Positions 36,656-46,284 are shown, counted from the stretch's first letter. The stretch is DNA of 64,000 bases from 40CM-4-68-19 sp036513415 (GCA_036513415.1 DATBZA010000017.1:6975-70974); one strand, 5' to 3'. Program-made: numbers and translations. The notes: generated by a model not told the origin, from the sequence alone.

Positions 36656-38023
36656 ATGACGACCTCCACTCGAGTGCTGGCAGTGGCGTTCGTGGCCGTA
36701 GTGGCCGCCTTCATCGGCTCCTCCGTTCTCGTGCGGCGATCAGCGCGCGTGATCGACGCTGACGCGCTCCGCATCTCGCGCGATGCGGCGCCCGGCATCC
36801 AGGTGGTCAGCGACCTCCGCTCGGAGCTTCGGGAGCTCCAGACGCGCGTGATGCGCGCCATCGATGACCGCTCGACATCGGACGACGTGACGGAATCGCG
36901 CAAGCGCGTCGACCAGCTGCTCGAGGAGGCGGTGGCGCTCCCGACCGACCCTCCGGAAGCGGTCATGCTGGGAAAGCTGCACAGCGCCATCCGCGCCTTC
37001 GACGAGGCGGCGGAGAGGGCCCTGGAGCAGGCGCGCGGCGGACACCCCGAGCTGGCGCACGAAACGGTGCGGACCGAGGTGCGGCTGCGCGGCGACTCCG
37101 CGGGCCAGGCAGCGCACGAGCTCGTGTCCTACAACGTTAGAGCCGCCGAGAGCGCTGCCCAGCGCATCGAGGCCGCCCGGGCCAGGGGAAACCGGTTCTC
37201 TTGGCAGCTCGACGGGTTCTGCGCGCTGATCGCCGTGCTGGCGGCCTGGGCGACCGTTCGCGCCACGCGGCAGGCCCAGCGGGTGCAGCAGGAGCATCAC
37301 AGGCTGGTGCAGCGCAAGGCGGAGGAGCTGGAGCAGTTCGCCGGCCGCGTAGCCCACGACATCCTCAGTCCGCTCTCGGCGGTGAGCATGGCGCTCGACG
37401 TCGCGGAGCGAAGCCCGACCCAGGCGTCGGACACACTGGAGCGCGCGCGCTCCAGCCTCTCGCGCGTGCGCCGGATCGTCGATGGCCTGCTCGAGTTCGC
37501 GCGCGCCGGCGCGCGGCCCGAAGCGGGATCGCGGGCGGAGGTGCGCGCCGTCGCCGCCGGGCTGCTGGAAGAGCTGGGCCCGTTCGCGACCCAGCGGCAT
37601 GCCTCGCTCCGCGTCGGCGAGGTCGCGGACTGCACGGTGGCCTGCAGCCCCGGCGTCCTCCTCAGCCTCCTCGGCAACCTGCTGCGCAACGGGCTCAAGT
37701 ACCTGGGCAACGCGGAGTTCCGCGAGGTGCTCCTGCGCGTCCGGCAGCGCCGCGGGCGCGTGGTCTTCGAGGTGGAAGATACCGGGCCAGGGATCCCCGC
37801 CTCGCTGGGCCCACTGATCTTCGAACCGTACATCCGGGGACCCAATACCTCAGCCCCCGGCATCGGGCTCGGTCTCGCGACGGTCAAGCGGCTGGTTGAG
37901 TCGCACGGCGGATCGCTCGGCGTCCGCACCGGAGAACGAGGAGGCGCCTTGTTCTGGTTCGAGCTGGACGAGGCGCCTGCCTCCGAAGCGCCGCCGCGGG
38001 TGGCCGGCTTGCGCAGCGCTTGA
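36656..38023 (+). CDS. membrane-bound sensor histidine kinase
   Basis: 455 residues from the ATG at 36656, where the first transmembrane helix begins at once (STRVLAVAFVAVVAAFIGSSVLV); an in-frame ATG at 36623 would add 11 residues. The sensor region is helical, about 30-180, bounded by a second helix (GFCALIAVLAAWATVRA). HisKA has the phospho-accepting His234 in RVAHDILSPLSAV, and the HATPase domain has N-box LLGNLLRNGLKYL, G1 EDTGPGIP and G2 GLGLATVKRL. No response regulator gene adjoins it, so it is an orphan by position. Confidence 0.91.
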   Translation: MTTSTRVLAVAFVAVVAAFIGSSVLVRRSARVIDADALRISRDAAPGIQVVSDLRSELRELQTRVMRAIDDRSTSDDVTESRKRVDQLLEEAVALPTDPPEAVMLGKLHSAIRAFDEAAERALEQARGGHPELAHETVRTEVRLRGDSAGQAAHELVSYNVRAAESAAQRIEAARARGNRFSWQLDGFCALIAVLAAWATVRATRQAQRVQQEHHRLVQRKAEELEQFAGRVAHDILSPLSAVSMALDVAERSPTQASDTLERARSSLSRVRRIVDGLLEFARAGARPEAGSRAEVRAVAAGLLEELGPFATQRHASLRVGEVADCTVACSPGVLLSLLGNLLRNGLKYLGNAEFREVLLRVRQRRGRVVFEVEDTGPGIPASLGPLIFEPYIRGPNTSAPGIGLGLATVKRLVESHGGSLGVRTGERGGALFWFELDEAPASEAPPRVAGLRSA

Positions 38024-38041
38024 CGTGGTAGCGTCGCGGCG

Positions 38042-40360
38042 ATGGCCGAGAGCGTTCCCAGGACCGCGCCGCGCGAGCCGGGTGATGCCCGCGACGCTCG
38101 CGCGCAGCCCCCGGAAGGGCCGGTGCCGCTGCAGCGCGAAGCGCCGGCGCGCACCGCAGGCGGCCTCCCGGCGGTGGTCTCCTCCATTCGCCACGCATTC
38201 GGCGAGGCCGGAACGATCCGCGGCACCCGGCTGCTCCTGGCGTTGAACCAGTTCGACGGGTTCGACTGTCCCGGCTGCGCCTGGCCAGAGCCGGACGGCC
38301 ACCGCAGCACGTTCGAGTTTTGCGAGAACGGCGCCAAGGCAGTCGCCGAAGAGGGCACGGCCGCCCGCATCGGCCCCGACTTCTTCGCACGGCACAGCGT
38401 CGCCGAGCTCTCCCGGCAAAGCGATCACTGGCTGGGGAAGCAGGGCCGGCTCACCGTCCCGATGGCGCTGCGGTCCGGCGCGACGCACTACGAGCCCATC
38501 TCCTGGGACGAGGCCTTCGCGCTGGTGGCGCGCGAGCTGAACGCGCTCGCCGGCCCCGACGAGGCCGTCTTCTACACCAGCGGGCGGACCAGCAACGAGG
38601 CGGCCTTTCTCTATCAGCTCTTCGTCCGCGAATTCGGGACCAACAACCTGCCGGACTGCTCCAACCTGTGCCACGAGTCGAGCGGCAGCGGCCTGGGCGA
38701 GACGATCGGGATCGGGAAAGGCACCGTCCGGCTCGACGATTTCGACAAGGCACAGGTGATCGTGGTCGCGGGGCAGAACCCCGGAACCAATCATCCCCGC
38801 ATGCTCTCCGCGCTGGAGGACGCCAAGCGCGCCGGCGCGAAGATCCTCGCCATCAACCCCTTGCGCGAAGCGGGCCTGCTCGCGTTCAAGCATCCCCAGC
38901 ACCTCCTGCGCCGCGCCACGCCGCTCGCGGACCTGTTCCTGCAAGTGAAGATCAACGGGGACGTCGCGCTCCTCCAGGGCATCGGGAAGGCGATTCTCGA
39001 GGCCGGCGCGGTCGACGAGGCCTTCGTTCGCGAGCGCACCGAGAACTTTCTTGCCTGGAAGGAAAACCTCGCGCGCGTGTCGTGGGCCGAGGTTGCAACA
39101 GCCTCCGGGATCGCCGAGGACCAGATCCGCGCGGCCGCCCGCCTCTTCATCGACCACCAGCGCATCGTGGTCTGCTGGGCGATGGGGCTGACGCAGCACG
39201 CGAACGCGGTCGACAACGTCCGCGAGATCGTCAACGTCCTCCTTTCGCGGGGGAGCCTCGGCAAGCCCGGCGCTGGTGTCTGCCCGGTGCGCGGCCACAG
39301 CAACGTGCAGGGTGACCGCACGATGGGCATCTGGGAGAAGCCCGGCCCCATGTTCCTCGACGCGCTGGAGCGGGCGACCGGGATTACTGCCCCTCGCAAG
39401 CACGGCCTGGACACCGTGGAGGCAATCCACGCCCTGCAGGAAGGATCCGCCAAGGTGTTCTTCGCCCTCGGCGGAAACTTCCTCTCGGCTGCGCCCGACA
39501 CTGAATATACTGCGACGTCCCTGCGGCGGGCCCGGCTCACCGCCCACGTCTCCACCAAGCTCAACCGCGCGCATCTGGTCGCGGGCCGGACCGCGCTCAT
39601 CCTGCCCTGCCTGGGGCGGACCGAAGACGACCGAGGCCGCTCCGTGACCACCGAGAACTCGATGGGGGTGGTGCAGATGTCCCGCGGCCGGATGAAGCCG
39701 GCCAGCGCGCACCTGCTTCCGGAGCCGGAGATCGTCGCCCGCCTGGCCGAGGCCACGCTCGGCCCGCGCAGCAAGGTCCGCTGGGGCTGGCTCGCCGAGG
39801 ACTACGACCGCATCCGCGACCTGATCAGCCGCGTCGTCCCGGGCACCGCCGGCTACAACGAGCGGGTGCGAAAGCCCGGGGGGTTTTATCTCCCCAACGG
39901 GCCGCGCGAAGGCAACTTCACCACGCCGAGCGGAAAGGCGAGGTTCACCGTCCACTCGCTGCCGCCGAATCGGCTGCGGAAGGGCGAATTGCTGATGATG
40001 ACGGTGCGCAGCCACGACCAGTACAACACGACCATCTACGGCCTCGAGGACCGCTACCGCGGGATCAAGGGCGACCGCCGGGTGGTGCTCGTCAACGGCG
40101 AGGACCTCCGCGAGCTGGGGCTCGAGGACGGCCAGACGGTGGACATCACCAGCCATTTCCGGGGCGAGACGCGGACCGCGCGCCGCTTCGTCGCGGTGGC
40201 CTACGACATCCCGCGCGGCTGCGCCTGCACCTATTTCCCGGAGGCGAACGCCCTGGTCCCCGCCCGGCACGTGGCGCACACCAGCAACACCCCGGCCTCC
40301 AAGTCGGTGGTCATCACCTTGCAGGGCGTTTCCCTTGACCAGCAGGGGCCGACACTGTAG
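38042..40360 (+). CDS. molybdopterin oxidoreductase, YdeP/FdhF-like alpha subunit
   Basis: 772 residues. The N-terminal region has FDCPGCAWPEPDGHRSTFEFCENGAK, characteristic of the YdeP-type subgroup, which carries few Cys ligands and not the usual four-Cys 4Fe-4S site. The molybdopterin-binding body includes YTSGRTSNEAAFLYQLFVREFGTNNLPDCSNLCHESSGSGLGETIGIGKGTV and VGQNPGTNHPRM, and the C-terminal domain ends with AYDIPRGCACTYFPEANALVP. It is a formate-dehydrogenase-related enzyme with unknown electron donor and substrate. It has no accessory subunit gene nearby. Its stop codon lies inside the predicted rpsO promoter. Confidence 0.92.
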   Translation: MAESVPRTAPREPGDARDARAQPPEGPVPLQREAPARTAGGLPAVVSSIRHAFGEAGTIRGTRLLLALNQFDGFDCPGCAWPEPDGHRSTFEFCENGAKAVAEEGTAARIGPDFFARHSVAELSRQSDHWLGKQGRLTVPMALRSGATHYEPISWDEAFALVARELNALAGPDEAVFYTSGRTSNEAAFLYQLFVREFGTNNLPDCSNLCHESSGSGLGETIGIGKGTVRLDDFDKAQVIVVAGQNPGTNHPRMLSALEDAKRAGAKILAINPLREAGLLAFKHPQHLLRRATPLADLFLQVKINGDVALLQGIGKAILEAGAVDEAFVRERTENFLAWKENLARVSWAEVATASGIAEDQIRAAARLFIDHQRIVVCWAMGLTQHANAVDNVREIVNVLLSRGSLGKPGAGVCPVRGHSNVQGDRTMGIWEKPGPMFLDALERATGITAPRKHGLDTVEAIHALQEGSAKVFFALGGNFLSAAPDTEYTATSLRRARLTAHVSTKLNRAHLVAGRTALILPCLGRTEDDRGRSVTTENSMGVVQMSRGRMKPASAHLLPEPEIVARLAEATLGPRSKVRWGWLAEDYDRIRDLISRVVPGTAGYNERVRKPGGFYLPNGPREGNFTTPSGKARFTVHSLPPNRLRKGELLMMTVRSHDQYNTTIYGLEDRYRGIKGDRRVVLVNGEDLRELGLEDGQTVDITSHFRGETRTARRFVAVAYDIPRGCACTYFPEANALVPARHVAHTSNTPASKSVVITLQGVSLDQQGPTL

Positions 40361-40363
40361 GTT
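40335..40363 (+). promoter_or_regulatory. predicted promoter of rpsO
   Basis: TTGACC (40335-40340), 17 nt, then TAGGTT (40358-40363). The -10 box overlaps the stop codon TAG of the oxidoreductase gene. A transcript starting near 40370 would have a leader of about 90 nt before the rpsO ATG. The -10 match is weak (3 of 6) but the -35 and spacing are good. Confidence 0.45.
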
Positions 40364-40458
40364 CCCGCGCCCTCCAGGCAATTCCGCCCGGATTCAAGGC
40401 GCCCGCTCGCTTTCCCGCCTGGCCGGCGGAAAGTGGGGGGAAACACGAAGGAAACACG

Positions 40459-40740
40459 ATGTCGCAAGGGCCGTTGCATTACGAAACCAGGAAGCCATCT
40501 GTCGTCGAAAAGTTCCGCACGCATGAGCGCGATACGGGCTCGCCCGAGGTGCAGGTCGCGCTGCTCACCGAGCGGATCCATTACCTCACTGAGCACTTCA
40601 AGACGCACAAGAAGGACCACCATTCGCGCCGGGGTCTCTTGAAGCTGGTCGGCCAGCGCCGGCGGCTGCTCGACTACCTCAAGTCCAAGGATACGACCCG
40701 GTACCGCAAGCTGATCGACGGTCTCGGAATTCGCAAGTAA
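40459..40740 (+). CDS. rpsO: 30S ribosomal protein S15
   Basis: 93 residues. FRTHERDTGSPEVQVALLTERIHYLTEHFKTHKKDHHSRRGLLKLVGQRRRLLDYL is the S15 core, which binds the central domain of 16S rRNA. A GAAGGAA ribosome-binding site precedes the ATG. It is followed by a strong terminator and then pnp, the widespread rpsO-pnp arrangement. In many bacteria S15 represses its own translation through its leader; this was not verified here. Confidence 0.98.
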   Translation: MSQGPLHYETRKPSVVEKFRTHERDTGSPEVQVALLTERIHYLTEHFKTHKKDHHSRRGLLKLVGQRRRLLDYLKSKDTTRYRKLIDGLGIRK

Positions 40741-40754
40741 GAACCAGAGGATTT

Positions 40755-40789
40755 CCGGGGGGCATCGATGGGTGCCCCCCGGTTGTTTT
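40755..40789 (+). terminator. intrinsic terminator between rpsO and pnp
   Basis: CCGGGGGGCA pairs perfectly with TGCCCCCCGG across an 8-nt loop, followed by TTGTTTT. This is a textbook Rho-independent terminator starting 15 nt after the rpsO stop. Some read-through into pnp is common in this arrangement, where the site is also processed by RNases. Confidence 0.93.
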
Positions 40790-40949
40790 GAAACCGCGGG
40801 TTGCACCCGGGAGCCGCGCCGGACCCTCATCGGAGCAGCGAAAGCGATTTCGCTCCTGCGATCTGGATCCAACGGTCCCCGGATCCAACCCCTGACAAAC
40901 GACGCAAGAGCGAGGCGCGGGTACGGACCCGCGCGAAAGGACGTTGCAC

Positions 40950-43091
40950 ATGGCAGAAGCAATCACGGTCTCCGCCAAGGTCGGGAACCAGAACATCTCC
41001 TTCGATACGGGCAGGCTGGCCAAGCAGGCCGACGGCTCGGTGGTGGTGCGCAGCGGCGACAGCATGGTGCTGGTCACCGCGGTGTCGCAGAGGGAGCCGA
41101 AGCCGGGCTTCGATTTCTTCCCGCTCACGGTGGATTACCAGGAGCGGCTCTCGGCTGCGGGCCGGATCCCGGGCAGCTTCTTCCGCCGCGAGGGCCGGCT
41201 GACGGAACGCGAGACGCTGATCTCCCGCTTGATCGACCGCTCGCTGCGGCCGCTCTTTCCGGAGGGATACCAGAACGACACCCAGGTGATCGCGACGGTC
41301 TTCTCCGCCGACCCGGTGAACGACACCGACGTGCTGGCGCTCACCGGCGCCTCCTTCGCCATGGCGGTCAGCGACATCCCCTTTCCCTTCCAGTTCGCCG
41401 GCGTGCGCGTCGGCCGGGTGAACGGCCAGTTGGTGGCCAACCCCAGCGAGGAGGAGCGCGCGCAGTCCGACATCGACGTGATCATGGCCGCGAACCGCGA
41501 CTCCATCTTCATGGTCGAGGGCGGCGGCAAGGAAGTGAGCGAGGCCGACATGATCGAGGCGCTGCTGTTCGGCCAGCGCGCGATCGAGCCGCTGCTGCAA
41601 GCCCAGGAGAAGCTCGCCAAGGCCGTGAGCAAGGAAAAGCGCGCCGTCGAGAAGGCGCCGCTCGCCGGAGGAGTGGTGGAGAAGGTGCGCGAGCTCGCCC
41701 GCGAGCTGGTGCGCAACGCCTACACGCAGCACGACAAGCACGAGCGGTACGGGCAGCTCTCGAAGATCAAGAAAGACCTGGTGGCGCAGCTCTGCGCCGA
41801 GGGCCAGCCTTTCTTCGGCAAGGACAAGGACGTCAAGCAGGCGCTGGAAGACCTCAAGTACGAGTACATGCGCCGGATGATCACGCACGAGGGCAAGCGC
41901 ATCGGCGGCCGCGGCACGGCGCAGGTGCGGGCCATCTCCTGCGAGGTGGGCTTGCTGCCCCGTGCGCACGGCTCGGCCCTCTTCACGCGCGGCGAGACGC
42001 AGGGCCTGGTGACCACCACGCTGGGCACCAGCGAGGACGAGCAGCGGATGGAGAGCCTCAAGGGGCAGTCCTTCCGCAAGTTCATGCTGCACTACAACTT
42101 CCCGCCCTACTCGGTCGGTGAGGTGAAGCCGCTGCGCGGGGCCGGCCGGCGCGAGATCGGCCACGGGATGCTGGCGGAGCGCGCGCTGCGCTCGATGCTG
42201 CCCGCGGACGACAAGTTCCCCTACACGATCCGGGTGGTCAGCGACATCCTCGAGTCGAACGGCTCCTCGTCGATGGCGACGGTCTGTGGTGGCGCGCTCT
42301 CCCTGATGGACGCGGGCGTGCCGATCAGCGCGCCGGTGGCGGGCATCGCCATGGGCCTGATCAAGGAAGACGGCAAGATCGCCATCCTCTCCGACATCCT
42401 CGGGGACGAGGACCACCTGGGCGACATGGACTTCAAGGTGTGCGGCACCGCGAAGGGCATCACCTCGATCCAGATGGACATCAAGATCACCGGTGTGGAC
42501 AAGCAGATCCTCACCGACGCGCTCAACCAGGCGCGCGAGGGCCGCCTCCACATCCTCGGCGAGATGGGCAAGGCGCTGGCGGCGCCACGCAGCGACATCT
42601 CCAAGTACGCGCCGAAGATCACCACCATCCGCATCCCGGTCAGCCGCATCAAGGACGTGATCGGGCCGGGAGGAAAGGTGATCAAGGACATCATCGCCCG
42701 TACCGGCGCCACCATCGACATCCAGGACGACGGGCAAGTGGCCATCGCCTCGCCGAACAGCGAGGGCGTGGAGCAGGCGATCAAGATGATCCGCGCGTTG
42801 ACGCAGGAGGCGGAGGTGGGGAAGACCTATCTCGGCACCGTGCGGCGCATCATGGAGTTCGGCGCGTTCGTGGAGATCTTCCCCGGCACCGACGGGCTCG
42901 TGCACATCTCGGATCTCGCCAACACGCGGGTGAAGAAGGTGGAGGACGTGCTCAAGGAAGGCGACGAGGTCCTGGTGAAGGTGGTCTCCGTGGATCGGTC
43001 GGGGAAGATCCGGCTGTCGCGCAAGGAAGCGCTGGCGGAGCAGGGCGGCGGCGACGGACGCCACCAGGCGGCGTCGGTGCCGAAGGCGTAG
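40950..43091 (+). CDS. pnp: polyribonucleotide nucleotidyltransferase (PNPase)
   Basis: 713 residues from the ATG at 40950; an in-frame TTG two codons earlier is ignored. Two RNase PH domains (about 10-140 and 310-540, with RLIDRSLRPLFPEGYQNDTQVIAT and ISAPVAGIAMGLIKEDG), a helical linker, a KH domain with GPGGKVIKDIIARTGATIDIQDDG and a C-terminal S1 domain (GAFVEIFPGTDGLVHISDLA). It phosphorolytically degrades RNA 3'-to-5' and can add tails. Full length. Confidence 0.98.
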   Translation: MAEAITVSAKVGNQNISFDTGRLAKQADGSVVVRSGDSMVLVTAVSQREPKPGFDFFPLTVDYQERLSAAGRIPGSFFRREGRLTERETLISRLIDRSLRPLFPEGYQNDTQVIATVFSADPVNDTDVLALTGASFAMAVSDIPFPFQFAGVRVGRVNGQLVANPSEEERAQSDIDVIMAANRDSIFMVEGGGKEVSEADMIEALLFGQRAIEPLLQAQEKLAKAVSKEKRAVEKAPLAGGVVEKVRELARELVRNAYTQHDKHERYGQLSKIKKDLVAQLCAEGQPFFGKDKDVKQALEDLKYEYMRRMITHEGKRIGGRGTAQVRAISCEVGLLPRAHGSALFTRGETQGLVTTTLGTSEDEQRMESLKGQSFRKFMLHYNFPPYSVGEVKPLRGAGRREIGHGMLAERALRSMLPADDKFPYTIRVVSDILESNGSSSMATVCGGALSLMDAGVPISAPVAGIAMGLIKEDGKIAILSDILGDEDHLGDMDFKVCGTAKGITSIQMDIKITGVDKQILTDALNQAREGRLHILGEMGKALAAPRSDISKYAPKITTIRIPVSRIKDVIGPGGKVIKDIIARTGATIDIQDDGQVAIASPNSEGVEQAIKMIRALTQEAEVGKTYLGTVRRIMEFGAFVEIFPGTDGLVHISDLANTRVKKVEDVLKEGDEVLVKVVSVDRSGKIRLSRKEALAEQGGGDGRHQAASVPKA

Positions 43092-43136
43092 AACTCCATC
43101 GTTGCGAGGCGGGCGCGCTCCGCGTAGCCTCTTCGC

Positions 43137-44489
43137 GTGCCCGGCCTGCGCCCAGGGCTGCTCGCGCGGCTCGGTCTCGGTACGCCCGAGCTGCGGGCCT
43201 GGGCGCTCTACGACTGCGCGAACTCGGCGGCGGTCACCTCGGTCCTCACCGCCATCTTTCCCATCTACTTCGTGAGCGTCGCCGCCGGCGATCTCCCTCC
43301 GGCGCTGGCCACGCAACGCTACGCCCTCGCGACCACCGCCAGCCTGGTGATCGTGGCGGTGCTCGCGCCGTTCCTGGGCGCGATCGCGGACGTACGGCCC
43401 GTGAAGAAGCGGATGCTCGCCGCCTTCATGGCGCTCGGAGCGTCCGGCTGCGCGGCGCTCTTCTTCGTCGGCCGCGGCGACTGGTTGGCCGCGACGGCGC
43501 TGCTGGTTGTCATAAACGTCGGCCTGAACGGGAGCTTCGTCTTCTACGATGCGCTCCTCCCGCACGTCGCCCGCGAGGACGAGCTCGACCGCGTTTCCGC
43601 CGCCGGGTATGCGATCGGCTACGCCGGCGGCGGGCTCCTGCTCGCGCTCCAACTCGCCCTCATCCTCCGCCCCGGGCTCCTCGGGCTGCCGGCCGGCGCG
43701 GAGGCGACCGCGGACCAAGCGACCTTTCCTGCCCGGCTCGCCTTCGTCACCACCGCGATCTGGTGGGTTGCGTTCACCATTCCTCTCCTTCGCCGCGTGC
43801 CTGAGCCCAAGATCGCGCCCGGGCCGCACGGCGCCGGGGCGACGCTTAGCTTCCGCGCCACGCTGTCGCGCCTGCGCGGTACGCTCCGCGCCCTGGCGCG
43901 CCACCGCCAGGCCACCCTGATGCTGATCGCCTTCCTGCTCTACAACGACGGCATCGGCACCATCATCCGCATGGCCGCGGCGTTCGGAACGGAGATCGGG
44001 CTGGAGAGTGGCGCGCTGATCGCGGCGATCCTGCTGGTGCAGTTCGTCGGGATCCCGTTCTCCTTCCTGTTCGGGTCGATCGCGGGGAAGGTCGGCGCGA
44101 AGCGGGCGGTACTGGCCGGATTGGTGGTGTACACGGGCATCGCGGTCCTCGCCTACTTCACCCGGACGGAGGCCCACTTCTTCGCCCTCGCGCTCCTGGT
44201 AGCCATGGTGCAGGGCGGGACGCAAGCGCTCTCCCGCTCCTTGTTCGCCTCGCTCGTGCCGCGCCACCTCTCGGGCGAATTCTTCGCCTTCTTCGGGGTG
44301 GCCGACAAGTTCGCCGGCATCTTCGGGCCGGCTGTGTTCGCCGCCACCATCGCCGTGACCGGCTCCTCTCGCCTGGCGGTGCTCTCGGTCATCGGCTTCT
44401 TCGCCGTGGGCGCCCTCCTCCTTCTCCTCGTCGACGTCGGCGCCGGCCAGCGGGAGGCGCGTGCCGCGGAGGCCGCTGCGGTTGTGTGA
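43137..44489 (+). CDS. MFS transporter, UMF1 family
   Basis: 450 residues from a GTG, with 11-12 predicted helices. The N-terminal signature ELRAWALYDCANSAAVTSVLTAIFPIYFV is typical of the UMF1 (Atg22-like) family, as are PVKKRMLAAFMALGASGCA in the loop after helix 2-3 and QALSRSLFASLVP in the C-terminal half. Family members move amino acids or related metabolites. It lies 45 nt downstream of pnp but is probably separately expressed. An inverted repeat follows its stop. Confidence 0.9.
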   Translation: MPGLRPGLLARLGLGTPELRAWALYDCANSAAVTSVLTAIFPIYFVSVAAGDLPPALATQRYALATTASLVIVAVLAPFLGAIADVRPVKKRMLAAFMALGASGCAALFFVGRGDWLAATALLVVINVGLNGSFVFYDALLPHVAREDELDRVSAAGYAIGYAGGGLLLALQLALILRPGLLGLPAGAEATADQATFPARLAFVTTAIWWVAFTIPLLRRVPEPKIAPGPHGAGATLSFRATLSRLRGTLRALARHRQATLMLIAFLLYNDGIGTIIRMAAAFGTEIGLESGALIAAILLVQFVGIPFSFLFGSIAGKVGAKRAVLAGLVVYTGIAVLAYFTRTEAHFFALALLVAMVQGGTQALSRSLFASLVPRHLSGEFFAFFGVADKFAGIFGPAVFAATIAVTGSSRLAVLSVIGFFAVGALLLLLVDVGAGQREARAAEAAAVV

Positions 44490-44534
44490 CAGAGGTCGGC
44501 TGCGCAGGGGGCGCGACGGATCGCCCGACCTCTG
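44490..44534. repeat. long-loop inverted repeat between UMF1 and KASIII genes
   Basis: CAGAGGTCGG (44490-44499) and CCGACCTCTG (44525-44534) are perfect complements around a 25-nt, G/C-rich loop, starting at the UMF1 stop. No T-tract follows. It may be a Rho-independent-like hairpin of low efficiency or a regulatory stem in the KASIII leader, since it ends 25 nt before that ATG. Confidence 0.45.
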
Positions 44535-44559
44535 CTAGAAAAACTCGACCGGAGGTCTA

Positions 44560-45612
44560 ATGCAGAGTCAGATCATCGGAAGCGGCTTCGTCACCGGCGA
44601 AAACCTCGTCACCAACGACCAGCTCGCCCAGGTCATGGATACGTCGGACGCCTGGATCCGCGAGCGCAGCGGCGTGGAGACGCGCTACTACGTCGAGAAG
44701 GGCACCGCGACCAGCGACCTGGGCGTGGGCGCGGCGAAGAAGGCGCTCGAGGACGCCGGTGTCGCCAAGGACGAGGTCGACTACATCGTGTTCGCCACGA
44801 TGACGCCCGACCATTACTTTCCCGGGTGCGGCGCCATCCTCCAGGACAAGCTGGGCATCGCGCACATCCCCGCGCTCGACATCCGGCAGCAGTGCACCGG
44901 GTTCATCTACGGACTTCAAGTCTCCGACGCGCTGCTCAAGGCGGGCCAGGCGCGCACGGTGCTGCTGGTGGGTGCCGAGGTCCATTCCGGATTCATGCCC
45001 TGGACGGCCTGGGACTTCCTTTTCGGTCGGGGCGGCGAGCCGCCCACCGAGGAGGAGAAAGCGGTGGTGACGCGCTTCCGCGATCGCACCGTGCTGTTCG
45101 GCGACGCGGGGGGCGCGGTGGTCCTCCGGGCCGGCGAGGGCGAGCGCGGCATCCTCGGGTTCCAGCTGCACTCCGACGGCGCGAACTTCAAGGACCTGTA
45201 CGTGCCCGGGGTCGGTTTCGCGCACCGGCCGTTCGTGGACGAGGAGCAGGTCCGCGAGTGGCGTCACGTCCCGGAGATGAACGGCCGCGCCGTGTTCAAG
45301 CTGGCGGTCTCACGCATGCCGCAGGCGGTGCGCGAGCTGTGCGCCAAGCAGCACCTGACGGTGGGGGACATCGACTTGCTCATCGCGCACCAAGCCAACC
45401 TGCGCATCAGCGAGGGGGTGCAGAAGGCGCTGGGGCTGCCGGACGAGCGCGTGTACAACAACATCCAGAAATACGGGAACACGACGGCAGCGACGATTCC
45501 CATCGCGCTCGACGAATGCCGCAAGAGCGGCCGCATCCGGCCCGGGCAGCTGGTGTGCTTCGTCGGGCTGGGGTCTGGGTTCCATTGGGGCGCGGCGCTG
45601 ATGCGCGCGTAG
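44560..45612 (+). CDS. 3-oxoacyl-ACP synthase III (KASIII) family protein
   Basis: 350 residues with a strong ribosome-binding site (CGGAGG). The condensing triad is complete: Cys112 in IRQQCTGFIYGLQ, His277 in LLIAHQANLRI and Asn307 in KYGNTTAATIP. The N-terminus (IIGSGFVTGENLVTNDQLAQVMDTSDAWIRERSGVETR) is also typical. It has an insert of about 20 residues around FMPWTAWDFLFGRGGEPP compared with short FabH. It condenses acyl-CoA with malonyl-ACP or another acyl donor. Its 3' half is duplicated in decayed form at 56.3-56.8 kb. Confidence 0.95.
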   Translation: MQSQIIGSGFVTGENLVTNDQLAQVMDTSDAWIRERSGVETRYYVEKGTATSDLGVGAAKKALEDAGVAKDEVDYIVFATMTPDHYFPGCGAILQDKLGIAHIPALDIRQQCTGFIYGLQVSDALLKAGQARTVLLVGAEVHSGFMPWTAWDFLFGRGGEPPTEEEKAVVTRFRDRTVLFGDAGGAVVLRAGEGERGILGFQLHSDGANFKDLYVPGVGFAHRPFVDEEQVREWRHVPEMNGRAVFKLAVSRMPQAVRELCAKQHLTVGDIDLLIAHQANLRISEGVQKALGLPDERVYNNIQKYGNTTAATIPIALDECRKSGRIRPGQLVCFVGLGSGFHWGAALMRA

Positions 45613-45623
45613 TCGTCGCCGCG

Positions 45624-46283
45624 ATGGACGATCGCTTCGCCGCGGCCCTACGCGGATTCGGCCCGGTCGGAATCCTCGCGATTGTCGTCATCCTGGCGGG
45701 CAATCTGGTCGCTGTGCCCCTCAGCGCGATCCTGGTGCTGGTGTGGGCCCGGTGGTCACGAACACCATGTCGCGAGATCGGCTACGTGCGGCCCGAGAGC
45801 TGGATCGGCACCCTGGCCATCGGCATCGCTTTTGGCAGCGCGTTCAAGCTCCTCATGAAGATGATCGTGATGCCGCTTCTCGGCGCCCCTCCGATCAACC
45901 CAGCGTACCACTACCTGGCAGGAAACCGGGCCGCAGTCCCGGCAGCGCTGTATGCCGTGATCATCGGCGCAGGCTTTGGCGAAGAGACCTTGTTCCGAGG
46001 GTACATGTTCGAACGCCTGGGCAAGCTTTTCGGCTCCGGCGTGTCGGCAAAGACATTGATCGTGCTTCTCACCGCCGGATGGTTCGGACTGGACCACTAT
46101 GCTGTCCAAGGGGTCGCTGGCGCCGAACAGGGCACGATCTTCGGGCTCGTCTTCAGAACGATCTTCTCCGTCACGCGCCGGATCTGGATGCTGATCCTTG
46201 CGCACACCGCTTTCGATCTGACCGCGCTCGCGATCATCTACTGGGATCTCGAATCCACCGTCGCTCACCTGGTCTTCAAATAG
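45624..46283 (+). CDS. CPBP family intramembrane metalloprotease
   Basis: 219 residues, seven or so helices. The signature motifs are EE-x3-R (Glu120, Glu121, Arg125 in FGEETLFRGYMFERLG), the second-motif His158 in FGLDHYAVQG and the third His194 in ILAHTAFDL. This CAAX-protease/bacteriocin-processing fold is found in self-immunity to bacteriocins and in prenyl protein processing. The gene follows the KASIII stop by 11 nt with no good ribosome-binding site, suggesting coupling. Its stop is one base from the fragment of the patatin gene. Confidence 0.9.
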   Translation: MDDRFAAALRGFGPVGILAIVVILAGNLVAVPLSAILVLVWARWSRTPCREIGYVRPESWIGTLAIGIAFGSAFKLLMKMIVMPLLGAPPINPAYHYLAGNRAAVPAALYAVIIGAGFGEETLFRGYMFERLGKLFGSGVSAKTLIVLLTAGWFGLDHYAVQGVAGAEQGTIFGLVFRTIFSVTRRIWMLILAHTAFDLTALAIIYWDLESTVAHLVFK

Positions 46284-46284
46284 G

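Noticed and set aside
37850..40381. Open frame antisense to the molybdopterin oxidoreductase gene
   Set aside because: A composition artefact of the GC-rich sense gene, with no recognisable protein.
40827..44267. Open frame of 1146 codons antisense to pnp and the UMF1 gene
   Set aside because: Both sense genes are unmistakable; the antisense translation is rich in Arg, His, Asp and Gly with no domain pattern.
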